From Anaerolineae bacterium (GTDB lineage Bacteria > Chloroflexota > Anaerolineae > Promineifilales > Promineifilaceae), in NCBI GenBank assembly GCA_028277515.1, contig JANQGC010000356.1:24371-88370 (forward strand): DNA of 64,000 nucleotides. Reading direction: 5' to 3'. Each line of letters begins with the position of its first letter. Positions within the stretch are counted from its first letter, which is position 1. Positions 17,961 through 27,800 of the stretch are shown here, one piece after another. The translations under genes and the position numbers were made by a program. The notes beneath the pieces were generated by a model. The model did not search any database, was not told the origin of the DNA, and saw only the letters and a program-made list of their open reading frames with translations.

Positions 17961-19085
17961 TTATGAGGGATTATTTTCTTTTTTTGATGCCAGGCGATCC
18001 ACAACATGAATCCTACCCCACTGGCCCAGCGTGGCCATGGAATAGCCGGTGACGATTTGCAGGTGTTCATGTTGGCGTATACATTGTTTGACCAGTTCAT
18101 ATTCGCTGGAAAGTAGAACAAGCCGGCCGCCCGGCTTCAACACTCTCTGTAGTTCTGAGAAAACTGCATTATATAAGCCTTCCAGCTCTTGTTTCGAGCT
18201 GACTTGTTTCCCGAAGGGTAAGTTGGTTGCGGCCTTGTCCACGCTATGATTCTCTAAGGGAAGCTGTTGCGCATCCCATTGACGAATGATGATCTTTCTC
18301 TTTTTCCGCCCCTTTTTCCGCGGAGGTATATTTTTTCGCGCGGCGGCCACGTGCCCGGCGTCAATGTCCCCTCCTAATATCTCTTTAGAGGCGTTGGCGT
18401 AGAGGCGTTCGAGTAACAAGGTGCCGCTGCCACACATTGGATCAAGAAACACATCATTGTCGGCCGGTTCGGTTAGAAAAACCATAGCCGCGGCGATTGA
18501 TGGACGCAATGAAGCCGGCAATTCGACACGCTTTTTGTAACGGTGGCGCATGGCGCGGTCGGAAAGGCGCAGCCCGATCAAAAGCTGTGATCCCAGGAGA
18601 TTAGCCCATATTTCAACCTGGGCATTATCGGTAACGGGTCGCCAACGTGGGTAGCGGGATTGGATGCCATACAGCACGGCCGTCTCCAGATCCTTGCGTC
18701 TGTATTGGTGTTTGCCGTACTTGCGGCTGATCACGCGATAGCTTGGTGGACCGCTGAATTTGCGGAAACGGGTCAGGGCATTGGCAGCACGGCCGAATGA
18801 TTCAGATTTATGAACCAACGTTGTGATTTGTTTTAAATCTTGCCGGCCCCGGGTGACCTTCTTTTTATTGATCGCTTGTAGAAAGACATCTTCAGTCGTA
18901 CGCAGGTTGAGCAAATCCTGTAAAGAACCGCCATAATTAAAAACCAGGATGCCGTTTTGATCCCTGGCAAACAGTTTTTCTCGGAATGAGACCGGCTTCA
19001 GTTTATCTCGAATTTCAAGCCAGGCGATTTCCTCAATCCCCGGCATGGTTTGACAATAAACTGGTAAATCCGTGTAGCTGCTCAT
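17961..19085 (-). CDS. THUMP-domain class I RNA methyltransferase (Trm14/RlmL-like)
   Basis: 374 residues. The N-terminal half (about 1-165) has THUMP-like RNA-binding features; the C-terminal half is a Rossmann methyltransferase with motif I DPMCGSGTLL and motif IV TNLPFGKQ, the N-x-P-F/Y catalytic motif of N2-guanine or related base methylation (UPF0020). It probably methylates a guanosine in tRNA or rRNA. It follows der with a 3-bp gap, in one leftward operon. Confidence 0.88.
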   Translation of the reverse strand: MSSYTDLPVYCQTMPGIEEIAWLEIRDKLKPVSFREKLFARDQNGILVFNYGGSLQDLLNLRTTEDVFLQAINKKKVTRGRQDLKQITTLVHKSESFGRAANALTRFRKFSGPPSYRVISRKYGKHQYRRKDLETAVLYGIQSRYPRWRPVTDNAQVEIWANLLGSQLLIGLRLSDRAMRHRYKKRVELPASLRPSIAAAMVFLTEPADNDVFLDPMCGSGTLLLERLYANASKEILGGDIDAGHVAAARKNIPPRKKGRKKRKIIIRQWDAQQLPLENHSVDKAATNLPFGKQVSSKQELEGLYNAVFSELQRVLKPGGRLVLLSSEYELVKQCIRQHEHLQIVTGYSMATLGQWGRIHVVDRLASKKENNPS

Positions 19086-19088
19086 AAA

Positions 19089-20453
19089 TTATTTCCCAAA
19101 GCGATCTTCGCTGCGCGCCCTGAAGATCATCCGAATAGGCGTTCCGTCCAGAGGGAAAACCTCACGCAAACGGTTATCAAGAAAGCGCTGGTAGCCAAAA
19201 TGCACCCACTTGGGCTTATTGACAAAAAATATAAAGGTGGGCGGGGCGACACCGGGCTGCGTCGCGTAAAAGAATTTGACCCGGATGCCGCTCTTGCTGG
19301 GCGGCGGGTGCTGGGTAGTCACTTCACGCATGAATTTATTCAAAGCCCCTGTGTTGATGCGCCGGTGGCGGGCTTCATTAACTTCAATGGCTAAAGAGAG
19401 TATTCGATTCACCCGCTGGCCGGTCAAAGCTGAGATAAATAGGATGGGTGCATAAGTCAGGAAATTGAGATCATGTCGAATTTGCTGTTCAAATTGATGC
19501 ATGGTGTAGCTGTCTTTATTGATCTTGTCCCACTTATTGACCAGGATCACGATGCCTGCTGGTGAATCGGCCAGCATACCCCCAATGTGCGCGTCTTGCG
19601 CTGTAATACCTTGTTCGGCGTCGACGATCAGCAGGGCCACATCCGCCCGTCCTAATGCTTTGATAGCCCGCAGCACACTATATTTTTCGATGCCCGGATC
19701 GATCCTACCTCTTCTACGTATGCCGGCAGTATCAATTAATGTTATGTCGTGTTCCTCAAAGCGTAGCTTGGTATCTGTCGCGTCCCGGGTTGTGCCTGGG
19801 ATTGGGCTGACAATGGCCCGTTCCTCGCCGATGAGTTTGTTCAGCAGAGTTGATTTTCCGGCATTGGGCCGGCCCAAGATGGCGATCTTGATTGATTCAT
19901 CCTCTTCCTCCTCCGCCAGGTGATCGGGGATAGCCTCAACAATGGCGTCCAATAAATCCCCTGTACCGCTGCCGTGCAGGGCTGAAACGGGATATACATC
20001 GCCAAGACCCAGCTCGTAAAATTCGTACGCTGTATCCCAAAGCTTTAATGATTCCAGCTTGTTGGCAGCGATGATGACTGGTTTTTTTGATTGGCGCAGG
20101 ATGGCTGCTACTTCACGGTCGGCCGCTGTAATTCCTACCTGGCCATCGACAACCTGAACGATGACATCGGCATCTTGAATGGCAATATTAGCCTGTTGGC
20201 GGATGAGCGGCAGGAAGCGTTCTGAATCCTCAGAAAGTGGAGCTGTATGGCGTCCACTGGTCACTTCAATCCCACCGGTATCAACAACGGTAAAATTAAA
20301 CCCGCCCCATTCACTTTCTGCATATAAGCGGTCTCGGGTTGTTCCTGCTACTTCGGATACCACTGCCAATCTTCTGCCTACGATCCGGTTAAATAGTGTG
20401 GACTTGCCCACGTTAGGGCGCCCCACAAAGGCGATAAGTGCTTGATTGCTCAT
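19089..20453 (-). CDS. der: Ribosome-biogenesis GTPase Der (EngA)
   Basis: 454 residues with the unique tandem G-domain layout. G1 of domain 1 is GRPNVGKS (residues 11-18) and the second is GRPNAGKS near 193; each has DTAGI-type G3 and NKxx G4 motifs (AANKLE, VNKWDK). A C-terminal KH-like domain follows. It assists 50S subunit maturation. The start codon overlaps the end of cdaR by 4 bp, giving translational coupling. Confidence 0.97.
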   Translation of the reverse strand: MSNQALIAFVGRPNVGKSTLFNRIVGRRLAVVSEVAGTTRDRLYAESEWGGFNFTVVDTGGIEVTSGRHTAPLSEDSERFLPLIRQQANIAIQDADVIVQVVDGQVGITAADREVAAILRQSKKPVIIAANKLESLKLWDTAYEFYELGLGDVYPVSALHGSGTGDLLDAIVEAIPDHLAEEEEDESIKIAILGRPNAGKSTLLNKLIGEERAIVSPIPGTTRDATDTKLRFEEHDITLIDTAGIRRRGRIDPGIEKYSVLRAIKALGRADVALLIVDAEQGITAQDAHIGGMLADSPAGIVILVNKWDKINKDSYTMHQFEQQIRHDLNFLTYAPILFISALTGQRVNRILSLAIEVNEARHRRINTGALNKFMREVTTQHPPPSKSGIRVKFFYATQPGVAPPTFIFFVNKPKWVHFGYQRFLDNRLREVFPLDGTPIRMIFRARSEDRFGK

Positions 20454-21862
20454 GAAAATATTTTCCTTGGAAGATGGGCGATGCGGCCACTAAGCATTGA
20501 AAGTGCCTCAATAGCAGCAGTAAAAGGGGCATCCGTTTCAACTGATTGTGTAGCCAAATGTTGTTGGTTGAGCCGGTTGATTGCGTCAAGCAACCCGCTG
20601 TTTGTCGCGACGGCTGGAATGGTTTGCGTTATGTCTTCCGTATTGGTCAACGTTTGGGTGATGGTTACACTGACTGAACCGGGGCGGATCGAACGGACTT
20701 CAATCCCGCGCTCCGGCAAATCTACCATAGGTTCGATGCTGTGTGTTCCTGATATAAACCCAAATAAATCGACCGTAACCCGCACATCGTCATCAATCAG
20801 GGAATCGAGAGCGGCCAGGGGGCCAAAGAGAACGATACGTACCCGTTCCGGATCGGTGGTAGCGATCATGTCTTCACCCAAACCTAACACTTCTACCTCC
20901 CGTTCTTTGATGCCCGTGGTGAGAATGGGTTCAATTTCGATGGTAACAAAAATTTCCTGGTCTTGATCAAGGCTTACCCCGGATGGAAAATCAAGGGTCG
21001 CTTGTTGGGTGAAGGATTCGGTCAGCCCGGTAATGTCAATGGGTTCTGTGCTAAGGCGGGTCAAGGCGTTCAACCTGGCTGGTGAACCTCTCACCAAGAC
21101 GCTGGGTGGTTCAACACGTACGCTAAGCAGGCGGTAGCCTGGAGCAGGGTCGCCATTCCAATCCACTGTGATGAGCTTGTCGGCAAAACCATCTGATTCC
21201 TCAACGGGAATGGTTATTTCTACCTGCTCAGTGCTCAGATCGAGGTTCGAGGTGCTGGCCACGCGCCCGCGCTGATCGTAAAAAATTGGTAGGTGTTGAC
21301 CAACACTTGTTTCTCGAGCTTCATTCAAAAATATAGTGGCCAGGGCAAAATCCAGCTGCTCTACGCTAGAAGCCGGGCCAACAACGGTTACGAAGGGAGG
21401 ATCGATTAATGGATCACCCTGGGCATGGCCACGGGCCACGCCTCCCCGGATGTCAAGTTCAATCGGTATGTCGCGAGTAACCTCTTGTTCCATCAAAACT
21501 TCAATTTCTTCCGGAATTGGCTCTGAATAATCGATATTCGTGGCCGTTGTGCTGATTTCAACCGGCACAAGAGATGACTCTCCAAATGGAACCTGGCTGA
21601 GATCGAGGAAGGCGTTGAAATCACTGGGAGAAATTTGATTGATGACTGATTCCGGACCCTCTACCCGCAGTTGCACGCTTTGCCTCTCAGGTCGGATTAG
21701 AATGCTATCTTCCGGTTGGCCGGCAAAGTCGAGATCGATTTGAAAAAATTGAGTGCGTAACGGATCTTGTTCCTGGGTCGCGGTTAACCAGATGATGATT
21801 GCAAGGGCAAGGGCGAGGAAGAAGCTGCCCATATAAGATAGGATTGATCCGGTGTATTTCAT
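20450..21862 (-). CDS. cdaR: CdaR family regulator of diadenylate cyclase (YbbR domains)
   Basis: 470 residues. One N-terminal membrane helix (about 8-27), then several extracytoplasmic YbbR-type beta-domains of 75-90 residues. YbbR/CdaR proteins bind and modulate the membrane cyclase CdaA. It lies directly downstream of cdaA with a 4-bp ATGA overlap, the conserved gene pairing, and is itself coupled to der. It is longer than many CdaR proteins at the C-terminus because of the extra repeats. Confidence 0.9.
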   Translation of the reverse strand: MKYTGSILSYMGSFFLALALAIIIWLTATQEQDPLRTQFFQIDLDFAGQPEDSILIRPERQSVQLRVEGPESVINQISPSDFNAFLDLSQVPFGESSLVPVEISTTATNIDYSEPIPEEIEVLMEQEVTRDIPIELDIRGGVARGHAQGDPLIDPPFVTVVGPASSVEQLDFALATIFLNEARETSVGQHLPIFYDQRGRVASTSNLDLSTEQVEITIPVEESDGFADKLITVDWNGDPAPGYRLLSVRVEPPSVLVRGSPARLNALTRLSTEPIDITGLTESFTQQATLDFPSGVSLDQDQEIFVTIEIEPILTTGIKEREVEVLGLGEDMIATTDPERVRIVLFGPLAALDSLIDDDVRVTVDLFGFISGTHSIEPMVDLPERGIEVRSIRPGSVSVTITQTLTNTEDITQTIPAVATNSGLLDAINRLNQQHLATQSVETDAPFTAAIEALSMLSGRIAHLPRKIFS

Positions 21863-22656
21863 TCAGATTCCTCTTCAGATCGGGGTGTTCCATCTTGTAG
21901 AAAGGCATGTAAAATGGAGCCTAGATGAGAAATTTCTTGCTTGCGCAGGATACGGCCGTTATGGGCGATTGAGGCCTGACCGGTTTCCTCGGAAATGACG
22001 ACGATCACGGCGTCGCTGACCTCACTTGTGCCTAAAGCTGCTCTATGTCTTAATCCCATTTGCCGGTCGGATAGGCGGCTGGTGGAAAGCGGCATCACAC
22101 AGGCAGCGGCAGCAAGTTTGTTGTCACGAACAATAACTGCACCATCATGAAGTTCTGTATTTTTATTGAAAATAGTTAAAAACAGTTCTGGAGAAGGTTC
22201 GGCGTTGAGTATGGTGCCGGTGTCGATGTATTCTTGTAATCCGGTTTCTTGCTCAAACACGATTAGCGCACCGTGACGCCTTTGCGAAAGGCGCAAGGCA
22301 GCATCTTGGAAAGCGGTAACTGCCGGAAATTCCTGGTCACGACGAAAGAAGCGCATAAATTGGCCTGTCCGGCCAAGCTGCTCTAATGCGCGGCGCAGTT
22401 CGGGTTGAAAAATGACAGGAATGGCAAAGATAAGGGCGGGCAAACTCCTTTCAATTAACCAGGTGAAGGCAGGTAGATCAAAAATGCTGGTTATCAGGAG
22501 AATGATCACCACCAGAACCAAAACCCCACGCAATACGGGTACAGCTCTTGTCCCGCGAATGAGCAGCAAAAAAATAAGAATGGCGGCCGTCACCAACAGA
22601 ATGTCTAATAAACTGCTGGGGTTGAGGCGTGAAAATGTATTGAGAATTTCTTCCAA
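21859..22656 (-). CDS. cdaA: Diadenylate cyclase CdaA (DisA_N/DAC domain)
   Basis: 265 residues. Three N-terminal membrane helices (about residues 15-85) and a cytoplasmic DAC domain with the two signature motifs LHDGAVIV and LRHRAALG (DGA and RHR). It makes c-di-AMP from two ATP, a second messenger controlling K+ and osmolyte balance and cell-wall homeostasis. The only start available is TTG at 22656, which has no strong ribosome-binding site. It heads the cluster cdaA-cdaR-der-THUMP-mtaB. Confidence 0.93.
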   Translation of the reverse strand: MEEILNTFSRLNPSSLLDILLVTAAILIFLLLIRGTRAVPVLRGVLVLVVIILLITSIFDLPAFTWLIERSLPALIFAIPVIFQPELRRALEQLGRTGQFMRFFRRDQEFPAVTAFQDAALRLSQRRHGALIVFEQETGLQEYIDTGTILNAEPSPELFLTIFNKNTELHDGAVIVRDNKLAAAACVMPLSTSRLSDRQMGLRHRAALGTSEVSDAVIVVISEETGQASIAHNGRILRKQEISHLGSILHAFLQDGTPRSEEESE

Positions 22657-22852
22657 GTTTCAAATCCAAAAATCTTGTCGCTTCCAAAGAGTAAAAATCT
22701 TATTTGCAGCCAGTTGATTTTGGAAGTGCAAGGGGTGGGTCGCGAGCTTTTGCTTAAATTCACTCTATTTCTGGCGATCTTGCTCACCTGTTGGCGAGTA
22801 TACCACACGCAAAAATGGAGGGAAAGAAGTGAACCTCATGGACTAAAGCGTG

Positions 22853-22858
22853 TATACT
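22853..22858 (+). promoter_or_regulatory. -10 element (TATACT), leaderless start of phosphatase gene
   Basis: TATACT ends 6 nt before ATG 22865. There is no ribosome-binding site and only a weak -35 (GTGAAC near 22829). It is compatible with transcription starting on the ATG. Confidence 0.42.
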
Positions 22859-22864
22859 AGAGAT

Positions 22865-23575
22865 ATGAAAGTCCAATTCGGTGTGGCCAAAGTTAGTAAA
22901 TACGCGACGAGCGAAAGTGGGGATACATTGGAGATGATCGAGCGGCCGCATGGTGGTATATCGATGGTCCTGGTGGATGGTCAAAGGAGTGGCCGATCGG
23001 CGAAAGCAATAAGCAATGTCGTGGCTCGTAAAGCGATTCAGCTACTAGCCGAAGGTGTGCGGGATGGAGCGGCAGCCCGCGCAGCTCATGATTATCTCTA
23101 TACATATCGAAAAGGGAAGGTCAGCGCCACGCTCAATATTTTGTCTGTAGATACAGTCACGAAAACGTTTGTCATTTCGCGCAATAATGAGGCGCCCGTG
23201 ATCATTCGAACGGTGGCTGATGGCCTGCAAGCGCTTGATGACCCTTCCAAAAGTGTCGGGGTGCACCGGAACACCAAGCCAGTCATTTCAGAGATTCCTA
23301 TTTCCGTGGGCACGCTCATTGTTGTTTTCACTGATGGGCTGCGCCACGCGGGTACGCTGAGTGGAAATGGCCATTACGATCCCTACATGGCCGTTCAACG
23401 GATGTTGGGCGAAGGTGAACGAGATGCGCAGACGATTGCAGATACACTGTTGCAAGAAGCTATGGATATGGATGATGGACGGCCACGTGACGATATCAGC
23501 ATCCTTGTGATTTCGGTTAAGGAAAATGCCAGCGGCAGCAAGGTCAGGCGCTTAAATGGAACAATTCCTATATGA
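22865..23575 (+). CDS. SpoIIE/PP2C-like protein phosphatase
   Basis: 236 residues from ATG 22865; an upstream GTG at 22850 is in frame but overlaps the -10 box. The PP2C/SpoIIE fold is shown by VLVDGQRSG (motif with metal Asp), TLNILSVD, ISRNNEAPVII, VVFTDGLRHAG and the C-terminal GRPRDDISILVI. It likely dephosphorylates Ser/Thr in an anti-anti-sigma or signalling protein. Its TGA overlaps the ATG of the next P-loop gene. Confidence 0.88.
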   Translation: MKVQFGVAKVSKYATSESGDTLEMIERPHGGISMVLVDGQRSGRSAKAISNVVARKAIQLLAEGVRDGAAARAAHDYLYTYRKGKVSATLNILSVDTVTKTFVISRNNEAPVIIRTVADGLQALDDPSKSVGVHRNTKPVISEIPISVGTLIVVFTDGLRHAGTLSGNGHYDPYMAVQRMLGEGERDAQTIADTLLQEAMDMDDGRPRDDISILVISVKENASGSKVRRLNGTIPI

Positions 23576-23964
23576 GAAAAACGCAAGCAAGTAGTGAGGT
23601 TCAATCAAGCATACTACCAACCGTGGTGGTCGTTGGGCCTTGTTCTGCAGGCAAGACCATACTTCTCCCGGCCTTAGAAGCAGCAGGTTTTGCAGCGCAG
23701 ACCCCTGCCCAGGAGCATTCCATCGTACCTGATATGTGGCGGCGTCACAACCGGCCACAAAACCTTATTTACCTGGATGTCGGTTACGAGGCAGCCCGCG
23801 CCCGCCGTCCGCATATTGATGGCGGACCCCAACGTCTTGCCGACCAGCATCAGAAATTGGCTCATGCTCTGAAACACAGCGACTATTACCTGGACACAAG
23901 CGATCTTACGCCTCAAGAAGTGAGCAGAAAAGTGCTGCAATTTTTAGAATCTTATCGTACCTAA
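23572..23964 (+). CDS. Small P-loop NTPase-like protein
   Basis: 130 residues. A Walker A GPCSAGKT at residues 22-29 is followed by a short kinase-like fold, but no Walker B of usual form is apparent. ATGA overlap with the phosphatase gene suggests co-translation and a shared pathway. The length and GxxxxGKT loop suggest a small-molecule or nucleoside kinase relative; the substrate is unknown. Confidence 0.65.
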   Translation: MRKTQASSEVQSSILPTVVVVGPCSAGKTILLPALEAAGFAAQTPAQEHSIVPDMWRRHNRPQNLIYLDVGYEAARARRPHIDGGPQRLADQHQKLAHALKHSDYYLDTSDLTPQEVSRKVLQFLESYRT

Positions 23965-24018
23965 ATTTAACAACTTTTTATTAAATGGTTTTCGCCAATA
24001 TTCAAGTGAAAAGTTGTC

Positions 24019-24065
24019 AAAAAATAAAAAGGCCCCTCGATATAGAGGGACCCTTTTTATTTTTA
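24019..24065. terminator. Bidirectional rho-independent terminator
   Basis: An A-rich arm followed by GGCCCCTC, loop GATATA and GAGGGACCC followed by a T-rich arm; the whole forms a long stem with A/T tracts on both sides. It separates the convergent P-loop gene and groEL and should stop both transcripts. Confidence 0.85.
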
Positions 24066-24080
24066 AGGAGGGCTGTGGAA

Positions 24081-25742
24081 TTAGAATCCCATTCCACCAC
24101 CCATGCCGCCCATACCACCCATATCGGGGGCAGCAGGTGCCGGTGCTTCCTCTTCAGGAATATCGGTAACCAGGGCTTCTGTCGTCAAAATCATAGCCGC
24201 GATGCTGGCAGCGTTCTCTAATGCGCCTCGCGTAACTTTGGCCGGGTCGATGATTCCGACTGTAATCATGTTCTCGTATTCACCTGACAAGACATTGTAA
24301 CCAATATAAGGATCGCCTTTCTCTTCCTGAGCGCGGCGAACATTCTGGATAATGACATCGCCGTTCTTGCCTGCGTTTTGGGCAATTTTGCGCATCGGCG
24401 CTTCCAAAGCCTGACGTAAAATGCCGACGCCGGTCGTGGGGTCGCCGGCGGCCACATCTACATCGTCCAATGCGGGCAGGGCATTAAGCAAGGCAACACC
24501 GCCACCGGGCACAATGCCTTCTTCTACGGCCGCGCGCGTGGCGCTCAAGGCATCTTCAACGCGATGTTTCTTTTCTTTCAGTTCCACCTCGGTTGCCGCA
24601 CCGACACGAATAACGGCAACACCACCGGCTAATTTGGCCAATCGCTCTTGCAGTTTCTCGCGATCATAGTCAGATGTGCTGCGATCGATTTCGACTTTGA
24701 TCTGCTCGACGCGAGCGCTGATTTGCCCTTCTTCGCCACGGCCGTCAACGACAGTGGTCTCATCTTTTGTGGAAACGATCTTGGCCGCTCGACCTAAGTC
24801 GCTCACTTGGACGCTGTCCAATTTACGGCCCATCTCTTCGGTAATGACCTGGCCGCCGGTCAAAGTAGCGATATCCTGCAACATAGCCTTACGGCGATCG
24901 CCGAAACCAGGAGCTTTGACAGCCAGCGCATTGATCATACCACGCAGTTTGTTCAGAACGAGGGTAGCCAATGCTTCACCGTCGATATCTTCGGCGATGA
25001 CAACCAGGTTTTTCTTGCCAATCTGGACTAATTTCTCAAGAATGGGCACGATGTCCTGGGCGGAGCTGATTTTCTTATCATGAATGAGAATGTAGGCATC
25101 TTCAATCACCGCTTCCATGGCGTCTGAATCGGTGATGAAATAGGGGCTGATGTAGCCGCGGTCGAACTGCATACCTTCGACGTATTCAGTCTCAAATTCG
25201 AGGGCGCGTGATTCTTCAACCGTGATGACGCCGTCTTTACCGACTTTGTCCATCACTTCGGCGATGAGCCGGCCGATTTCCGGATCTTGGGCAGAGATGG
25301 AAGCGACAGAGGCGATTTCATCAAAGCTGTCGATAGCCACCGCCATGTCGCGAATTTTATTTGATAAGGCGTGTGTGGCGGCTTCGATACCCAATTTGAG
25401 CTGCATGGGATTGGCACCGGCGGCCACATTTTTCAGTCCTTCATGAACCATGTGTTGGGCCAGCACGGTGGCTGTGGTGGTTCCATCACCGGCGATATCA
25501 TTGGTTTTAATAGCTGCTTCTTTGAATAATTGAGCGCCCATGTTTTCGTATGGGTCTTCGAGTTCAATTTCTTTGGCGACGCTAACACCATCATGGGTGA
25601 TCGTGGGCGCGCCCCACTTTTTGTCGATAGCAACATTGCGGCCTTTAGGGCCTAACGTAGTGGAAACGGCCGTTGCGACCGTGTCAATTCCTTTCTTTAA
25701 CTTACGACGGGCGTCTTCTGAGAAAACAAGTTGTTTTGCCAT
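24081..25742 (-). CDS. groEL: Chaperonin GroEL
   Basis: 553 residues, full length. Recognised by [13 protein letters not shown] at the start, [24 protein letters not shown], the ATP-site Asp in GDGTTTA, VVAIAEDIDG-like stretches and a C-terminal GGM-rich tail. Forms the 14-mer that folds proteins in an ATP-dependent cycle with GroES. It is second in the groES-groEL operon under two CIRCE elements. Confidence 0.98.
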   Translation of the reverse strand: MAKQLVFSEDARRKLKKGIDTVATAVSTTLGPKGRNVAIDKKWGAPTITHDGVSVAKEIELEDPYENMGAQLFKEAAIKTNDIAGDGTTTATVLAQHMVHEGLKNVAAGANPMQLKLGIEAATHALSNKIRDMAVAIDSFDEIASVASISAQDPEIGRLIAEVMDKVGKDGVITVEESRALEFETEYVEGMQFDRGYISPYFITDSDAMEAVIEDAYILIHDKKISSAQDIVPILEKLVQIGKKNLVVIAEDIDGEALATLVLNKLRGMINALAVKAPGFGDRRKAMLQDIATLTGGQVITEEMGRKLDSVQVSDLGRAAKIVSTKDETTVVDGRGEEGQISARVEQIKVEIDRSTSDYDREKLQERLAKLAGGVAVIRVGAATEVELKEKKHRVEDALSATRAAVEEGIVPGGGVALLNALPALDDVDVAAGDPTTGVGILRQALEAPMRKIAQNAGKNGDVIIQNVRRAQEEKGDPYIGYNVLSGEYENMITVGIIDPAKVTRGALENAASIAAMILTTEALVTDIPEEEAPAPAAPDMGGMGGMGGGMGF

Positions 25743-25804
25743 AATAATTTCTCCGTGATTTTTCTCTAGGTTTTAACTTGTGATATTAGAAATATGTTCA
25801 GTGC

Positions 25805-26098
25805 TTACTCTACAATAGCCAGGACATCAGTTTCTTTGAGGATCAACAATTTCTTATCCTCAATTTTGACTTCCGTTCCGCCATATTTGGCATACAGGAC
25901 CAGGTCACCTACCGCGACTTCCATGGGAATGCGGTTGCCATCATCATCCCGACGACCGGGGCCGGCAGCAATGACTTTACCTTGCTGAGGTTTTTCAGCG
26001 GCCGTTTCCGGTAAAACTAACCCGGAACTCGTTGTTTGCTCACGCTCTTGAGGTTCGATAACCAGACGGTCACCAAGCGGCTTGAGATTCATAGACAT
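25805..26098 (-). CDS. groES: Co-chaperonin GroES
   Basis: 97 residues from ATG 26098. This start is chosen because an AAGGAGAT site lies about 8 nt upstream and the family N-terminus ([13 protein letters not shown]) follows; a longer frame to 26194 would run through the CIRCE element. The mobile loop region is [12 protein letters not shown]. Forms the heptameric lid of GroEL, encoded 62 bp downstream. Confidence 0.97.
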   Translation of the reverse strand: MSMNLKPLGDRLVIEPQEREQTTSSGLVLPETAAEKPQQGKVIAAGPGRRDDDGNRIPMEVAVGDLVLYAKYGGTEVKIEDKKLLILKETDVLAIVE

Positions 26099-26160
26099 AA
26101 TACTATCTCCTTGGAAAAAATATTTACAATTTTGTAAAAAATCTGGTGCTATGCATTGGG

Positions 26161-26187
26161 TTAGCACTCTTGGCTTCAGAGTGCCAG
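26161..26187. promoter_or_regulatory. CIRCE element (HrcA operator), promoter-proximal
   Basis: TTAGCACTC, 9-nt spacer, GAGTGCCAG: 9/9 and 6/9 matches to the CIRCE arms with exact spacing. It lies between the predicted groES promoter and the ribosome-binding site. HrcA is expected to repress here and be released on heat stress. Confidence 0.9.
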
Positions 26188-26201
26188 CACGCATACAAGG
26201 A

Positions 26202-26229
26202 ATTGTAACATAGATTTTATTGAAGTCAA
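26202..26229 (-). promoter_or_regulatory. groESL promoter
   Basis: On the minus strand -35 TTGACT (26229-26224), 16-bp spacer, -10 TACAAT (26207-26202). It sits between the two CIRCE elements, a housekeeping-type promoter regulated by HrcA. Confidence 0.75.
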
Positions 26230-26236
26230 GGGTTTT

Positions 26237-26263
26237 TTGGCAGTCAGGAAAAATGAGTGCTAA
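26237..26263. promoter_or_regulatory. Second CIRCE-like element, upstream of the promoter
   Basis: TTGGCAGTC, 9-nt spacer, GAGTGCTAA: 7/9 and 9/9 matches to the CIRCE arms. Its centre is 76 bp from the first element, so two HrcA dimers would bracket the promoter. Confidence 0.7.
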
Positions 26264-26336
26264 ACTGAAGGTGCGGAACCAAAATAGATGAAAGAAAGCT
26301 GAAGATCAAACTGTCTTTGAAGCATAATGACACGTG

Positions 26337-27551
26337 TCAACCGCCAATTTCTGCCCTGCGGCATTCATCTAACCCTTCCTGAGCGCCTTCTAAAATAAGG
26401 GTGTTTTGTGTTGCATTTAGCACTTGTTGAAACAGGGGAACAGCCTTAGGGCAATCATTTAAGGAGTTGCGAATATAAGCCGTGGCCAACATATTAAAGA
26501 AAGGGGCATTTAAATCATTCGGTTTTCCGTACAACTCGGCCGCTATTTCGAGAGGGGGAATAGCATTGAGATAATTGTTTTGCCGGAAGTAAGATTCACC
26601 CAGACGTCCTTGAGCACGTGCGATAGCGGGGTTTAGATCAACCGCTTGCAAAGCACTGTTTTCGGCCAGGGGCGCATCTCCGAGTTGAAGATACATATGG
26701 GCCAGCCCGGCATATGCAACAGCATTATCAGGATCGGCGGCCAAGGCATCCTCGAAGCTAATGATGGCATCAGATATTCGGCCGTCACCATAATAATTGT
26801 AAGCGAGACCGATATGTAAATTGGCATCGGTCGGATCAGCTTGAAGACCCAATTGGTATTGTTCCAAGGCGGCCTGGTAGAGCCCCTGATAAGTAAAGAC
26901 TGTTGCCATAGAAAAGCGCGCTTCCGGGTTGTCCGGTTCCAGAAAGGTAGCTGTATCGGCTAACTCCTGCGCCTGGGCATATAGATCAGCATTGCCTTGC
27001 AGAACCAGTCCCAGTGCGCCCAGGGCAAATGCTTCTGCATTTTCCGGATCTAATCCAATGGCTTTTGCGGCCGATTGAAAAGCAGTGGCATACTGGATAT
27101 TGGCCCCGCCAATATCCCCGCGATCGGCCAGGCGATCGCCATTGGCCAGGTATGCCGCGGCCGATGCGGTCCACACATCATCGTTTTCTGGGGCCAATAT
27201 AGTGACCTGTTCCGCTTTTTCGACCGCGAGTTCTGCCTGGTCTTGTTCAATCAGTAGATCGATGAGTCGGATAAAAAATTCAGGTTTTGTTGCATCCATA
27301 GCGATTGCCTGGTCGTAAAATTGAATCGCTTCCTCAAGTTGGCCATCATCCTTACTTAATTCAGCCAGGACAGCATACTCCGTGGCTGAACGAGTCGGTT
27401 CCGGAGTTGGTGTGGGAATAATAATTTCCCGCACATCGTCCCGGTTTTGGATAATATAGGTGCTGACGGCGATGCCAAAAAGCACAAAAATTACCAAAAG
27501 GCAGGAGGGTCCCTTACGGGGGTGGCGCGGTGGCTTGCGTTCAATTATCAT
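26337..27551 (-). CDS. TPR-repeat membrane-anchored protein
   Basis: 404 residues. A basic, Pro-rich cytoplasmic start (RKPPRHPRKG), one membrane helix (about 18-36), a Thr/Pro linker, then at least eight TPR units of 34 residues (for example LEEAIQFYDQAIAMD, AALEQYQLGLQADPTDANLHIGLAYNY). It is likely a scaffold facing outward, with the N-terminus inside. Similar proteins are common in Chloroflexi but have no assigned function. Confidence 0.85.
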   Translation of the reverse strand: MIIERKPPRHPRKGPSCLLVIFVLFGIAVSTYIIQNRDDVREIIIPTPTPEPTRSATEYAVLAELSKDDGQLEEAIQFYDQAIAMDATKPEFFIRLIDLLIEQDQAELAVEKAEQVTILAPENDDVWTASAAAYLANGDRLADRGDIGGANIQYATAFQSAAKAIGLDPENAEAFALGALGLVLQGNADLYAQAQELADTATFLEPDNPEARFSMATVFTYQGLYQAALEQYQLGLQADPTDANLHIGLAYNYYGDGRISDAIISFEDALAADPDNAVAYAGLAHMYLQLGDAPLAENSALQAVDLNPAIARAQGRLGESYFRQNNYLNAIPPLEIAAELYGKPNDLNAPFFNMLATAYIRNSLNDCPKAVPLFQQVLNATQNTLILEGAQEGLDECRRAEIGG

Positions 27552-27576
27552 ACGTAATTGGCTGGTCCCTTATTGC

Positions 27577-27603
27577 AAAAACGCCGACGTTATTCGTCGG
27601 CGT
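27577..27603 (-). terminator. Rho-independent terminator downstream of the GT2 gene
   Basis: On the minus strand a 9-bp stem (ACGCCGACG / CGTCGGCGT, loop AATAA) is followed by T4-5. It lies between the GT2 gene and the TPR gene, both leftward. Confidence 0.7.
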
Positions 27604-27800
27604 GGGTAAAAGGATCTTAGCAGTGTGGCCCGTGAGGGTCAAGCTGGGGGGATAATTCGCGATTCCCTTTAATAAATAATTCAGACAGGCGGAAGATATC
27701 ATTATTAGAGAGTGCTTAAAATTGTGTTTTGCTGCTATAGATGGATTGAATGCTGACTGGTTTCTAACCTATTGTCCACTCAACATGGAGTCTCATTATT

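Noticed and set aside
26099..26194. Extended N-terminus of GroES
   Set aside because: It would be translated from the CIRCE element; AAGGAGAT and the family start support 26098.
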